A stretch of DNA of 46,391 nucleotides from Phaeoceros laevis. Lineage: Eukaryota; Anthocerotophyta; Anthocerotopsida; Notothyladales. Every line of letters begins with the position of its first letter. Position 1 is the first letter of the stretch. The notes beneath the pieces were generated by a model. That model made no database searches. It saw nothing but the letters and a program-made list of their open reading frames with translations, and was not told where the DNA came from. The position numbers were made by a program, and so were the translations under genes. The stretch spans positions 52,223 through 98,613 of the forward strand of contig JBNGIQ010008548.1 of assembly GCA_049999765.1 (NCBI GenBank), read 5' to 3'. Of this stretch, positions 9,731 to 21,018 are shown piece after piece.

Positions 9731-12060
9731 ATGCTTGCAGCCATGGACTCGCAGGCCATGTTGCGCACGAATGGCTGTCCTACCTGGACTCGTACCGTGT
9801 CTCAATCCGTGCCATCACATCAGTCGAGACTTCAACGGCATTTAGGAGGCAAATTTCCCATGTTCTCATGTACGAGCCACCACCGGCAGAGCGTAGGCAT
9901 GGCCCGATTTGAGCTGGGAAAGCGAAGGTTGGTCCCCTTAGCTGGTCCGAATCCTGGTTCTTCTGGCAGAGTTCAGGAGGGGGTCCTGCCCCGTGACCAA
10001 GTTATGATTGTCTCTGATCTCGACTTGACAATGGTATTCCCTTCTCACCTCGTCCTTGCATATTTGCTTTTATGTACGTGCAGATTCGGCATGCGGTGAA
10101 AGTTCCCGTTGGATTGGATTGTTGCATAGATGTGAAGAAAATGTGTGTCTTGACAGGTTGATCACAAGGATTCATCTCACTCTGCGTTGTTGCAATTCAA
10201 CTCCTTGTGGGCAGCAGAATATGCCCATAATTCCCTCTTGGTTTACTCTACAGGCCGTTCCCCGCAAAAGTACCTGGAGCTGCGTGGGCAAGTCCCCCTG
10301 CTCACTCCAGCCATAGCAATTCTATCTGTTGGCACTGAAATTCGGTATGGCAATGCATTAGAACCGGATCGCGGTTGGGAGAGCCGTCTTGATGATGGCT
10401 GGAACCGTGAAGTGGTTGTGGAGGAGGCGAAAAAGTTCCCCGCCTTGCAATTTCAGGTTGGAAACCTGCTGTGTTAAATAGCATCAGGGCTAACAGGTTG
10501 GACTGAGACCAGCACATTGTGGTACACTCCTCCAAGGTCTCACAACCCTGTGAAGTTGGTTTCCGGCAGGATGAATCTGAGCAGCGACCGCATAAAGTGA
10601 GCTTCAAAGTGCAGAAGAAAGAGGCGGAAAGTATCAAAGATCGACTTGCAGGTGCTTTGAAAAACAGAGGGGTATGATACATGAAACCTGATATTGGCTT
10701 CAAACTCCGTACGCTGTCATTTCTTTGCATGGCCTGGCTTGGCCAGTCTTTGACAACTCCAAGTTGCTGTCGCAGCTGAAGGTTAAACTAATATACAGCG
10801 GGGGCATTGACTTGGATGTACTCCCACAAGGGGCTGGAAAGGGAGAAGCTCTTGCGTATCTGCTGAAAAAGCAGATAAGTGAAGGGTGGGCAACAAGGAA
10901 GACACTTGTCTGTGGAGATTCTGGCAACGACATCGAACTTTTTACTGTACAGGGCGTCAGTGGGGTGATTGTGAGCATACAGCCATACACCTTGTGGCAC
11001 AAGTATTCTTCCTTGAACTATTATGCAGTCTTCATTCCTCTCTGGTGTTCAAGATGTCTTTGTGTCTGGATCAGGTGGGCAATGCCATGGAAGAGCTTGT
11101 TCAGTGGTATGAAACCCATGGAGCGAAGCCCTCCATATACCGTGCTACCAGGAGGTGTGCGGGTGGCATAATTGAGGCACTTGGTCACTTCAATCTTGGG
11201 TCTAATTCATCACCTCGGGAGAGGATTGGTGCATCCGGCCTCAAACCATTGCCCCCAGCAGCCAGAAGTGCAGGAATGTCTCCTGGTTGGGCACAGAGAG
11301 AGGTGGTTGAATTTACCATTTTTCTTGAGACGTGGCTTCGAGGGGAAGTCAGCAACTCAGAGTCAACTTTCCAGCGCCTTACTGGGGTGATTGTATGTAA
11401 AGAGACCTTGCTCGTTGTTTCTGTTTGTGCCTAAAGGCGTGTTATAGACCATTTTCTCTGAGATTCTCTTGATGGGCCTAAATACTGGCTCCATTTCAGA
11501 GACAGTTGCACTCACTACTATTTGTGGTCATTCCCCTTGTAGGCAAACAACTCAAGCTGTGTTCATCCTTGGGGAGGCGAGCAGGCCTTGGTTGAATCTG
11601 TTAGCTTGGTTCGTAGCATGCATGGAGCTGGAAAGGATCTGGTTACATGGTTGGACTGCATAAACGAGCAAAGCTTGGGAGGGGGGATTTTTCTTGTTAC
11701 CTGGCAATTGTGGTTTGAGCCAAATACTGGTGAGACATTCTGAAGTTTTAAGTTGCTCCATCAGTTCTCCATCGGGCTGATGCTAGAGCTTACGTGACGA
11801 TCTCATTTGTAGTGCTTTTTTTCTGAAACAGGAGTGCGGAAGGGATGCTTGGCAACTGCGGTCCTACGAGAAAAGGTAAGTCATTTTTGGGAGAGCTTTA
11901 ACTGCATTTGGAGAGGTCAATCCTGGTAGACTTTCGAACTGTTGGCCACTCTGAAGGATTGTCTCTTTGTGACCTCTTGTTTGATGCCATCAACCTGCAG
12001 GTTGGGCTCCCAAATGTGGTAGAATGGGTGAGGGTACACCTATCACCTGTACAAAACTGA
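9731..12060 (+). CDS. SPP: Sucrose-6-phosphate phosphatase with long N-terminal extension
   Basis: Eight exons: 9731-10033, 10157-10456, 10570-10671, 10776-10970, 11075-11392, 11543-11729, 11832-11875 and 12001-12060. They give 502 residues in frame. The protein removes phosphate from sucrose-6-phosphate, the last step of sucrose synthesis. HAD-family motifs are present: motif I DLDLTMVDH, substrate-site [10 protein letters not shown], and [11 protein letters not shown] with the metal-binding Asp. The plant C-terminal domain ([15 protein letters not shown]) follows. Plant enzymes usually begin about 15 residues before motif I. Here about 88 residues rich in Arg, Ser and His precede it, so plastid or mitochondrial targeting is possible, or the true start is a later Met (Met at codon 57 or 91). 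The exon 2/3 acceptor has alternatives; 10570 fits the family best. It converges tail-to-tail with the ETFQO gene, 120 bases apart. Confidence 0.92.
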
Positions 12061-12180
12061 CTTTACAAGAATGAGCTGGTCCATAAATATTGGTTATTAG
12101 TCGGGCTGCTTTTTTAGATCATGTTCGGAGCAGCTAAAAAGTGGGTAGTTGGTAACCTTCATCCATTATTATATTTGGAG

Positions 12181-15100
12181 TTACATTATAGAATAGCCTG
12201 GTCCACCTCCACCTTCAGGGGCAGTCCAACAGATATTCTGTAAGGGGTCTTTTATGTCGCAGGCCTGTACAGCATAAGGCCTCAGAGTTAAAAGTGCCCC
12301 CAAGATGACAGTTTCCCTTCAAAGAGAAGGAAACACAACAGTAGTCCAATGCAAACAAAATTACCTTACAGTGCAAACAATTTTGTGCATTGATTTCTAG
12401 CTTCAAGTCTCCACCTTCATTTGACACATACCTGCAAAGCCCTAAAACGTTGAAGAATGCCCTCTGCAGAGCAGCATGCATCTTTCGCTTTTTTATGCAC
12501 ACTCTCAAACAAGTGGATGATGACGACGGATATGCAGGGCAGAGGGGTCATAAATCTACTTACTCGTAGACTCGGGCAGGACAGTAACGAGACTCTGGTC
12601 CAGCAAACTTTGGCAAATTTACTTTTTCAGGGATTTCCGGGTTCCGGAGCCGCAGGTGCACAGGTTGATCATGATCATGGTTAGTATTACTCCTGCATTG
12701 CAAAGGTGGAATCCTCAGCCAACTAATCAGGAAAACTTGAAACAACTGGAGTGCACTAGTTGATAAGTCACTGCGATCCCACCTGTACACCGATGTCAGC
12801 AGGTCGAAGGAGATTACACCATCCGGTCTTGGATACTCAATAGGGCTGTGATCTGCAGCAGGCTGCAAAAGTACCAGACAGCTGATTAAGTAAGAAAAGA
12901 GAACCGATTTTCAAACTTCACTAACCACAATGAACGCAACAAGCATGCCACCTCCTATCCCGGCCACTTGAAGTGAGACTGAACATCTTTAGGTGAGCTT
13001 AATCCACCTCTGTTGCCATGTTATCAGGCTTCCCATGTCGTAAAGTCAGAGGCAGTTTTCCTCTAGTTATGTAACTGCAGAGTGTCTGACAAATCAGTCT
13101 CCGAATAAAAGCAAGGGAAAGCCCTCATATACTTCAAATTAAAGTACTTACTGCTCAATCGCAGATACTGCAATTCCCGGCAGCAGCCCATAGTGAAATG
13201 CCTGTTCAGTGAATTGATAAACATCCGACAAGTTAGCCTCAACTTTTTTGTACCAAGAATACAAATGGAAGTGGGCACTCACAAAGGATTCTGTTACTCA
13301 AGTTACTGGCATGAGTTCAAAATTTTCTTACAGGCCGGTAATTCCTTGCTCTGTGCAGTTCGTCCCATATCCATGACTTCTTCAACAAGGTCCAATATTC
13401 ATCCATAGATGGCGACTCTTTCAACAGTGCATCAAAGGCTGCCTCTGCTGCCAAAATTCCTGCAACAAGTCTATACGCATTACTTCTTGCACCCTGCAGG
13501 AGTTACAACAAAGACCACTAGGCCTCAAGAAATGTCATTGTATCAGAGAGGCAAGGTACCTGATTTTATTGCTGTATGACTTCCCTTGATTTTTGGAACG
13601 TCTAAAAAACCAGCAGCGCAGCCCAATAAAGCACCTCCAGGAAAAACTGGCATAGGTATTGACTGACAATAAAAAAGAATCAGAAGGGCTTCAGTGGTCT
13701 CTAACTACGAAAAAAAAGATAGTTACTCTATAGAAAACCTGAAGTCCACCCTCGTTCAAAGACCGTGCTCCATACTGAATAACTTTGCCACCTTCAAGCA
13801 TTGGTCTGATTGAAGGATGATGCTTAAACCTCTGAATGCAAAGAAGAGTAAAAATCAACTTATCGCATTTAGCAGCCTGCTTTTAGCCAAAGTCCAGCAC
13901 TGCAGTTAGAAAATCACATGTGTGGCACCTGCCTGATATTCTTCATATGGGCTCAAGTATGGATTTCTGTAGTCCAATGCTACTACCAGTCCCATAGCCA
14001 CCTGTCCATTTAAAGCCCACCACATCAGTACTTCTCATCCGAGCAAGGAGTGCATTAGACTAGTAGGCCACATACTACCCTGATCATGTTTCAGCAAGGT
14101 TCACGGTGGTAGGTGGCTCATAACCTGTCTTTTATCCATGTGGTAGACGAAGGAGCCTCCATATGTCTTCCAATCTAAAGGCCAGCCCATTGTATGAAGA
14201 ACCCGCCCTGGCTTATGCTTATCCTCATCAATCTCCCAGACCTAGAGGCCAACTCACGACACAACATATTCAGCGAGTTCTTTTATTACCTCAGATAGCA
14301 CAGTTACAGTCCACTTGCTCATACAGACCTCTTTGATACCCAGAGCATATGTCTGGTGCTGAGCACCTGACAGCTTTCGAAGCTCAAACTTATTAATAAG
14401 TACCTGCAATGCAGTAATTTAACAGAGCAACATGAAACGGGGTTCAATAGAGTTCCCAAATTTCATTGAATGCACACATACAGAAAATTCTAGGGATAAG
14501 GAGTGAGTACACTTACTTCAGAAAGAGAACCCCTGCAGCCTTCCCCGAGAAGAGTGAACCGTCCTGCATACGTCCCGGCAGAGAATTGTTTATCGTATCT
14601 CGGCATTGCCAAGAGCCCAATTTGTCATATTCGTTCTTGAAAACACAGGATCAAACCTCTCAACTCAAGGCCACGTGCATAGTTTGCCTTCCTCGACCCA
14701 TCCTTCGCAATTCCTAAATCGTTTGTAGCAATTCCAACAACCCTATCGCCATTATCTCCATATAGAACCTGCGAAACGCTGACATAAGAAAAAAACATTG
14801 GGATCCTCTGAGCAGGGAGTTCGACACTAGATGTATTTGAGTGCACCTTCACAGGGCAAGGGGAAGTCTACATTCTCTATCCATCTGTTACAACCTTGAT
14901 GAAATCAGAAACATCTCCTATGCAGCTCCATAAGCGGGTTACCTCACTTGCTGCAAACCCAGGGTAGATTTCCACGCCAAGTTCTTCTGCTTTGCCTCCC
15001 AACCAGCGGACTAATTCGCTCAAACTGCAAATAACGATCCAGGATTCACCAAGCAAGAAGTAAGATGTGCACTGGTCCACGATTATTTTTCTTTTTGTAG

Positions 15101-15925
15101 AGCATCCTGACACCTTCCGAATTGCACCACAAACCTGATGACGTAATTCCCACGATTCTTGAAAGGAGAAGGCATTGGTATAGCTCGTGATTCAGTCAGG
15201 AGCCAAAATTTGTCTTCAGTCACTGGAACGTGTACGGGAGCCTGCAATAAGCTAGTTTTTAGCATCTCACTGGAAGATTGCTATGGAATTGAGGTACAGA
15301 AGTCTGGCCTCCTATCACTTACGCCTTGTTCTTTCCAATTGGGTATGAGCTCATTCAGTGCCCGCGGTTCGAATACATTGCCAGACAGAATGTGTGAACC
15401 TGACAGGAAGAAGCTATCAGAATGTGAGCCCCTTTCTGACCATCCAACCTCCAGAGTGATCCTGTCATCCTTTCTCCCGAATTCAGGCCTGCGCAGGCAC
15501 ATGGCAGAAAAAATTCCAACACACTCACCAACTTCAGCTCCCTTCTCCACAACACACACGGAGACTTCCCTGTTGCGCTCCTGCCCGAGCTGCTTGAGTC
15601 GAATTGCAGCTGCCAAGCCAGCAGGCCCAGCCCCGACTATCACCACGTCATACTCCATGGCTTCTCTGGCCTCCTCTCCAGCCTGTGAGCACATTCCCCG
15701 TGCCAGCACCCCCAGAACACTCTTGCCCCGACGACTAACATCCGCAGCAGGGCAGCTCGCCTGCGAGACTGCTCCCACTCTGCGATCCTGACCCAGACCG
15801 CTTACGCCCCCGCATCGAGGAGTTTCCGCGAAGATTGGGCTTACCAGCTTCAAGGGGCCATGACTCCAGGCGGATGCCACCAAAGCTCCGGAGCGTCTCC
15901 TCAACGCGAAGCCCGCGGCTGCCAT
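12181..15925 (-). CDS. ETFQO: Electron-transfer flavoprotein:ubiquinone oxidoreductase, mitochondrial
   Basis: Eighteen exons: 15529-15925, 15323-15399, 15135-15241, 14943-15024, 14657-14768, 14517-14563, 14329-14403, 14125-14241, 13933-14001, 13739-13831, 13560-13662, 13332-13459, 13152-13201, 13008-13074, 12783-12862, 12564-12692, 12365-12431 and 12181-12264. They give 627 residues, close to the family length. It passes electrons from ETF to ubiquinone at the inner mitochondrial membrane during branched-chain amino acid and fatty-acid breakdown. An Arg/Ser-rich presequence is followed by the FAD Rossmann motif [15 protein letters not shown]. Conserved blocks include [35 protein letters not shown] and [10 protein letters not shown]. 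The 4Fe-4S ligands lie in NCLHCKACD and NICW, and the end is [12 protein letters not shown]. The intron after exon 9 has a GC donor (CAG|GCAGGT). Confidence 0.95.
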
Positions 15926-16188
15926 TGCGTTCTGCACTGGTGAATGATGAGCCAGCAAATGTATTAGCTGACACAGCTCTCTTGTGACGATCACACGTCA
16001 CATACCGATAAACGGAGACGGAGTTTAAGAGTTTAAGAAATAGAGTGTGCCACATGGCACAAACTGAAGTCTACCACCTAAAAAGGCAAAAGAGTGCCTG
16101 TTTTCGCAGTTCGGACCGAGGAGAGCGGCTTCCTTCCTGGCGAGGGGCTTCAAATCTGGTGGAGCGTCTGTTTTGCGCGCGTGACAAA
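15926..16188. promoter_or_regulatory. Region between head-to-head ETFQO and small membrane-protein gene
   Basis: The two start codons diverge over 263 bases, so both promoters are expected here. No element was assigned. Confidence 0.4.
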
Positions 16189-16851
16189 ATGAATCGTGGT
16201 TGGGAATGGTTGCGCCGCCACAACAAGGTGGTACAGGATGTGTTTATTGTGTTGCTTTGCGTGTTGTTCCTCTCAACTCAGCTTGGGCGTAAGGAGGTGG
16301 TGATGAAGAACCCGGAACATTGCATGGTATCCCAGCCTGCGGGCGCAGAGTCCCCTCTGAAGGACATGGTGGAGAGTTATGACTATCCGCTTCTGAGCGA
16401 GGTAGAGCAAGGGTTGATTGAAGAAATCAATCAGCTTTGCGACCTCGAACTGCAAACTCTTGTCATTGCAGAGACCGTGGTTCCAGTGGGAGAGTACAAG
16501 AAGCTGATCACTTCTGTGGAGAGGCAGCTGGCTACGTCCATCGAGGTACTAGGTCGGGAGCAGGCGACCGCCGTACTTGAGATGCTGCGTCTTCTTCCCA
16601 GCGAATCCGGTCTTCTCAAGGAGACAGCCGGGGAGCAGGGCAGCCTAACCAGCTACTCTTCGCTGGCTGTGGTTAAGCAGCAGGACAGCAATTTGCATTT
16701 TTTGCTGACGGCGATGAAGGCAGAACCGCATCTGCGGTTGAGAAGAATTTCGTGGTCCAAGAGGAATGCGTGGAAGAGCGCACTGTCCAAGTTCCTCACT
16801 CAAAGAGTGATAATCGAGGTCAAGCGCAGATTACTGCATCAGGACAACTAA
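16189..16851 (+). CDS. Unknown protein with one N-terminal membrane segment
   Basis: Intronless frame of 220 residues from ATG 16189. The frame is open further upstream to 16045, but that would overlap the ETFQO 5' flank. The start WEWLRRHNK is followed by one hydrophobic segment (VFIVLLCVLFLSTQL, residues about 18-32), so the protein is likely a signal-anchored membrane protein or is secreted. The rest is mixed charged helix (for example EVEQGLIEEINQLCDLE) ending in a very basic tail (EVKRRLLHQDN). I recognise no family. Coding is inferred from length, intact frame and sensible composition. Confidence 0.5.
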   Translation: MNRGWEWLRRHNKVVQDVFIVLLCVLFLSTQLGRKEVVMKNPEHCMVSQPAGAESPLKDMVESYDYPLLSEVEQGLIEEINQLCDLELQTLVIAETVVPVGEYKKLITSVERQLATSIEVLGREQATAVLEMLRLLPSESGLLKETAGEQGSLTSYSSLAVVKQQDSNLHFLLTAMKAEPHLRLRRISWSKRNAWKSALSKFLTQRVIIEVKRRLLHQDN

Positions 16852-17944
16852 CCTGCTGATGTCCGCGTCTCTGCAGATCAATGAAAATTTTGGGGACAAT
16901 CAATTTACAATGCTTTGAATTACGTTGATTACGGATGCGCGGTGAGCAGGTTCTTGGCCCTGGATCGGATTAACGGGAGCGGAGCTTTTCTGAAGAGAAG
17001 GGGAACATTTTGTTGCAGTTCCTGCGTGGCTGAGAGTATGGGGTGGCTAGTTACAAGCTTAGTGCAAAGTCAAGGGCTGTACAGATTCTGATGTCTGATC
17101 GACTGTAGGTCAGTAGGTGAAGAAGTGCCAAATGATCGAGGCTTTCTCAACTTTCTCAACTCATAGGAAGATAGGTAGGATGTCCGGACATGAACAGGAG
17201 TTTGGTAGGTCAGGAGAAGGGAATTTTATTCTCTACCTCAAGTGCTGTTATGCAAATTCACGTTTGGAAACCTGCACAGGACTTCAGTACGCATCAAGTT
17301 GCTGATGAAAACTGGTTTGGCAACGTGGAATAAACCTTTGTATGGGCCACCCCAGCGCGACCGCACTTCATCGCTGCATGCAACCCGAAATAGGAACTTA
17401 CATAATTTGGCTGTTCTTGGCCATCCTCCAACATGATACATCCTTGTGCTGTTTAGGGCAAGCCATCCCCGCCAAGATCATTCGCATCCAATGAAGCCCG
17501 TTAGGCATTCCAACCAAAAACTTCACAGGTTGCTTGGCTTTTCGTACAGAATCATCGGCCAACACCCTCATTTCAATGTTGGACGTGCCAAACACAGAGT
17601 GGTAGGTTGCTGATACTCGTGCTGATGAATAGCAAGCAAAGGTTCATGGGTGTTCATAACATCAAGGTAACTATGCCGCACTATCCGCTGACCGGCCGCA
17701 CCATCCGCGGCATAAAGAAAGTGGCGACGGTAAACCGGGGTGTACTTAATTTGTAACGGGTTCACCCAGACACTTCACTGGCGTCATTGGCAAACAGAAA
17801 GCCGGAACATTGCGGAGGCCACACAAACTCTGTTTCCGTGGATCGAGTTTGACTAGTGCTTTTGGCACACTGTGAATCCTCGTCAGTGGGCGTCGTTCTT
17901 GGAACCGGCCGTTCGGTTGATCAAGAACCGGATAGGAGGAACGC
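16852..17944. other. Intergenic region upstream of FTR gene, with one dispersed-repeat copy
   Basis: No gene was recognised. The stretch 17521-17613 is one copy of a dispersed repeat, annotated separately. The last part is expected to be the promoter of the ferredoxin-thioredoxin reductase gene. Confidence 0.4.
17521..17613 (+). repeat. Dispersed repeat R1, copy 1
   Basis: About 93 bases, starting TTCACAGGTTGCTTG and ending GGTTGCTGAT, recur with about 85-90% identity by eye at 19045-19142 in the same orientation. It has no coding capacity. The identity was judged by reading and not computed. Confidence 0.75.
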
Positions 17945-18981
17945 ATGATGGCGGCCGCTTGCCAGCTCCAGTTCGCCGTCCTGCGCCTGGCACCTGCTCC
18001 TGCATCTCGTAAGGGCTCCACCGGCCCTCCTCGCCGCCTGGAGCTACTGGTACGAGCAGCTGGTAAGCTACAGCCAGCCCAGCCCCTACGTCTTCCCTAA
18101 ATTGCATTCATGCTGGTTGTGGTGCATATCGTAATTGCCTGCTGATGTCTACTGAGAATGCTTTGGCTGCGGCATTCTGGGGTTGTCAGTCATCTCGATA
18201 CTAATCTGCTGCTGATGGACTGCAGCTGAGCCTAGTGAAAAATCCATTGATTTGATGCGCAAGTTCTCTGAGCAATATGCACGAAGGACTGACACGTTCT
18301 TCTGTGTCGACAAGGGTATTCCAGCTGTTGTGATTAAGGTACTCCAGCTTAGACGTGATTTCAATGGTTGCAAGCGGTTTGTGGTTGATCTCTTACCCGT
18401 TCAGTTGTGCCTATCAGGGTTTGGCGGAGCATAAGGACACCCTTGGAGCCCCACTTTGCCCATGCAGGTAGGTACCAAGGCACCTTACCTGCTTAGTTGT
18501 GAAGTCGTGTCTATGAAATATGGTGGATAGCTGTCCATCAGTAGCCAAGGTGGTCCAAGTATGTTATTCTGCTCGGGTTCATGTGCAGACTTTATGCCGA
18601 CAAGGTTGCAGAAGTGCAGCAGGGATTTTGGAACTGCCCTTGTGTACCAATGAGAGAAAGGTGAGGCGGAGCATTGCCTGGTCGGCTGTGGGGCTTTCTT
18701 TGGCAGCCTTGGCGCAGACATGGCTATCACTGACAGGCTGGGTGGGTGTGACCAGGAAGGAGTGTCATTGCATGCTATTTCTCACCCCGGACAACGACTT
18801 TGCAGGAACAGAGCAGGTGACATTGTTGTTCGGGTTTGTGTTAGTTGTGTGTGAATGGATGCAGGAGCAGTTGAAGATGCAATTCAAACTGGGATAAAGG
18901 CTTGTTGCTCATGGTCGGTTGTCTTCGTGGTTGTAGGCTATCACGGTTGACGAGATAAAGCAACTCACTGCCAACTTGTGA
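17945..18981 (+). CDS. FTRB: Ferredoxin-thioredoxin reductase catalytic (beta) subunit, chloroplast
   Basis: Six exons: 17945-18062, 18226-18338, 18418-18467, 18589-18660, 18756-18816 and 18937-18981. They give 152 residues in frame. The enzyme takes electrons from photosynthetically reduced ferredoxin and reduces thioredoxins through a 4Fe-4S cluster next to a redox disulfide. All seven conserved Cys are visible: FFCVDKG, then PLCPCR, NCPCVPM and KECHCML. The motif MRKFSEQYARR is diagnostic. The first about 40 residues are Ala/Arg-rich (MMAAACQLQF...) and fit a chloroplast transit peptide. Two adjacent in-frame ATGs occur at 17945 and 17948. Confidence 0.95.
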
Positions 18982-19044
18982 GCAGCGTTCGTGCCCGGAT
19001 TCGAAGTGTTTCTGAGAATGCAGAATACGCACTATAACCATAAA

Positions 19045-19142
19045 TTTCACAGGTTGCTTGTCTTTTCATACAGAATCATGGGCCTCCAACACCCTCATTT
19101 CAATGTTGGACGTGTCAAATATAGATTTATAGGTTGCTGATA
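19045..19142 (+). repeat. Dispersed repeat R1, copy 2
   Basis: This is the partner of 17521-17613 in the same orientation. The best conserved part is the block around CACCCTCATTTCAATGTTGG. Confidence 0.75.
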
Positions 19143-19177
19143 AAACCGCCGAAAAGTTGAGAAATGGGATAAGACTG

Positions 19178-19693
19178 GCGCTGGCCGCACAAACGCAACA
19201 GAAATCTCTAAACCTCTCTGTTCATCTTGGAGTGGAGCCAGCCTCCTCCCGGCCCTCGCCTGCTTCGTAGGCTCAATTTGTCACCATCTTGAGTAGGCTC
19301 ATCTGCACCAATCTTGCCTGCCCAGCCATGGCGGACACTTGGACTGAACAACTTGAACTTTTGGAAACGTTTGCAGTGGTTTAGGGTAAACCTAGTCTAG
19401 CTTGCGGAGGAATTTGTGCAAGAAACCATTGCCCCTGAATTGGCAAGTAGATGCCAGACAGGTCTCCATCTTGGCACTTGGGTGAGTGAGCCATACAGTG
19501 TTGCTGGCTTTTTTTGTCATGCTTGCTCATGAGTGGCATCCGTCCATGGCGGGGCTGGCCTTATGTTCATGTTTCACTGCGAATGTGTAGCTGGAAGGGC
19601 AACACCAAAGTATCTTGGAAAAGGAGCAGGACGATAGGGTGCACCCGAATTGATCCAGAAATGACCCGGAGAGGCAGGAGCAGCTCTGGTCTT
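19178..19693 (+). repeat. Dispersed repeat R2, copy A (about 515 bases)
   Basis: The sequence from GCGCTGGCCGCACAAACG to CAGCTCTGGTCTT is repeated with high identity at 39649-40160. Both copies end at the same base, and the differences are point changes and small indels. There is no conserved frame, so it behaves as a non-coding repeat or as a non-autonomous element that has lost clear ends. Confidence 0.85.
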
Positions 19694-20032
19694 ATTCGCA
19701 TATCCCTCTGGCTGGTGGGACAACAGTCTGGGCAAAGCAGCAGACCATGCAGTAGGAAGGGAAGTTTGTTCCATGGTGATTGTTGAGTTTTTCTATGACA
19801 GGTGAAGTTCATAGGGCAAGCAGCGTTTTGAAGTTGCCTCTATCTTAGCTAACGGAATCCCTTACATGAGCGGGCACTTTCATTGTGTCGTTCTCATCAG
19901 AGCAGTCCAATTGCAACTACGGTCACCGTGGGGCTTGTTGACTGCCCTGTTTCTAGAACCAGCTATCCCACTGCGGTGGTCATCGGTCACCTCTTGATTG
20001 GCATGCTCAACATTCGTCCAGAACACGAAAAC

Positions 20033-20887
20033 TCAGTTCAAAGTACTCAACTCGATGGAATTGGACTCCAGCTCAGACCGTGCTTGCCTCTCCAACTCCT
20101 CTAACCGGCTGATGGTTCTGGAATAAATACCATTTGATGTGCTGAGAGAGTCCACCCGTGAGATATTGAGGCTTCTGAGTGCATCAGCCACACCGTCCAT
20201 GTCGGTCTCAGGCTGCATAGATTCTGACGAAGTTTCTGCAGACGACGGCTGCACCGTGTCCTCGTAATAGAGCCGGAGGGCATCAGCAGTTGAGAGAGAA
20301 TTGAAGACAGAGTGCAGAGCTTGAAGCCGGGCTCTAACATCCTCGTCCGGCACCAGTGATGGCTGGGCAGAGGTTGGCAGCAGTGCGTACGCACTGCAAG
20401 ACACAGCACATCCACCAAATGAGACACGAAGGAGAGGAAACCTACGATTAGGTCTGCGCTGTCCCCCAAGGGCATATACCTGATTGCACCTTTGGAGACA
20501 CCCCAATTGTAACCGGCGGGAGCTGCTTGCCTGTATCCCAGATTGAAACCCTCTTGCACGGTGGAATTTTTACCTGCGTCGATGCCGTCCCGGTATCCTA
20601 GCTAATCTGTAATCAAGGGCTCACATCGATGATGGACAGACAAGCAGCAACAGGACATGCTTGTTGCACAATTGCTGCTATCCTGCATCACTTGGCTTGA
20701 AAGGAAGCATGATCCCTTCATCCTCGAAGTCAACAGGATGAGCGGATACATTATGAAACTGACTGTGGCGAGTCTGCCATTCTCTCTCCAACTCTGCCGT
20801 GTCCAGCCGCTGCGACCCGGCGTCATCGCAGTCCAGCTCCCAGACATCGTCAAGATTAGTAGCACTGGATGCCAAACCAGGTTCCAT
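20033..20887 (-). CDS. Yae1-domain protein (deca-GX3 motif)
   Basis: Three exons: 20750-20887, 20480-20601 and 20393-20033. They give 206 residues. After an acidic start (DDVWELDCDD) exon 2 carries the Gly-every-fourth-residue pattern of the Yae1/Lto1 fold: GYRDGIDAGKN, VQEGFNLGYRQ and AGYNWGVSKG. In yeast and human, Yae1 with Lto1 delivers the cytosolic Fe-S assembly machinery to the ribosome-recycling ATPase ABCE1. The C-terminal exon has no recognisable domain apart from a helical SRLEELERQARSELE stretch. The start is ATG 20887; longer GTG-started readings are not credible. It is head-to-head with COMMD4, 131 bases apart. Confidence 0.82.
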
Positions 20888-21018
20888 GGCAGGACCTTGC
20901 ACGTTTGTCAGATGACCACTTACGCGAACGTCAAGCTTGTTGAGTTGACGTTTCCAACTGAAGCTTCGGCCCTGTGTGGTGAACTAAGGGCGGTTGGTAG
21001 AAGCAAGCGTCGGGCGTC
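20888..21018. promoter_or_regulatory. 131-base divergent region between the Yae1-like and COMMD4 genes
   Basis: The two ATGs point apart over 131 bases, so a shared bidirectional promoter is likely. No specific element was assigned. Confidence 0.5.

Larger units (their letters stand above)
18982..20032. other. Intergenic region carrying repeats R1 copy 2 and R2 copy A
   Basis: Between the convergent FTR and Yae1-like genes. No gene was recognised. Two dispersed repeats occupy most of 19045-19693 and are annotated separately. Confidence 0.45.
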
